Shown here: positions 33,744-33,782 of the stretch, one piece after another
Layout of the letters: every line of letters starts with the position of its first letter
How positions within the stretch are numbered: position 1 is the first letter of the stretch
From: Bacteroidaceae bacterium
Lineage (GTDB): Bacteria > Bacteroidota > Bacteroidia > Bacteroidales > Bacteroidaceae
Reading direction: 5' to 3'
Assembly (NCBI GenBank): GCA_017520935.1
Contig: JAFXEF010000025.1
Span: 1 to 33,782, forward strand
DNA: 33,782 nucleotides
Notes under the pieces: generated by a model
What the model saw: only the letters and a program-made list of their open reading frames with translations
Databases searched by the model: none
Told to the model about the DNA's origin: nothing
Program-made: the position numbers and the translations under genes

Positions 33744-33782
33744 ACCTGCTTTCAGGAAGAAGAAAGAGCTTAATATATATAA

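Overview
The window looks like chromosomal DNA from a Bacteroidales bacterium (Bacteroidaceae/Prevotellaceae type). The evidence is a BspA-like leucine-rich-repeat surface protein, a lipoprotein with a Fibrobacter-type paralogous domain, a Bacteroides-type xylose isomerase, and many promoters of the Bacteroidota form TTTG-N20-TAnnTTTG. I could not run any search, so family names come from motifs, length and recall.

Left part (1-9300) is accessory. Five genes on the minus strand (8026 down to 133) are closely spaced and all encode exported proteins: a probable outer-membrane barrel protein, a FISUMP-type lipoprotein, a second protein sharing the barrel protein's N-terminal module, a lipoprotein with a DnaJ-like cysteine/glycine zinc-ribbon tail, and a 1359-residue LRR protein. 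Upstream of them lies what looks like a discrete minus-strand RNA of about 340 nt with its own promoter (8431-8462) and terminator (8086-8137). Beyond it is about 800 bp without genes, holding three different three-copy arrays with 21-22 bp periods.

Middle part (9300-23750) is mostly housekeeping and catabolic: a glutamine synthetase, a GH20 beta-N-acetylhexosaminidase, a catalase divergent from an altronate dehydratase (uxaA), rsmG, a family 2 glycosyltransferase, a long-chain acyl-CoA synthetase, an orphan FecE/BtuD-like ABC ATPase, an S37-type serine peptidase, a YhcC-type radical SAM protein and tRNA-Gly(CCC).

Right part (23750-33782): an FKBP-type prolyl isomerase, a GH43 glycosidase with a C-terminal F5/8C-like domain, xylA and a mannose-1-phosphate guanylyltransferase read rightward to a 20-bp-stem terminator. 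A leftward glycine-cleavage operon, gcvT-gcvH-gcvPA-gcvPB, converges on the same terminator. Its spacers carry related GC-rich interspersed repeats, and gcvPB seems to contain an in-frame insertion. The last 600 bp has no convincing gene but holds a diverged 67-bp direct repeat, two strong hairpins and another short-period array.

How the genes fit together: GH20, GH43, xylA and uxaA point to a saccharolytic gut or rumen lifestyle, and the left operon to surface display. The least explained material is the probable small RNA and the short-period arrays.
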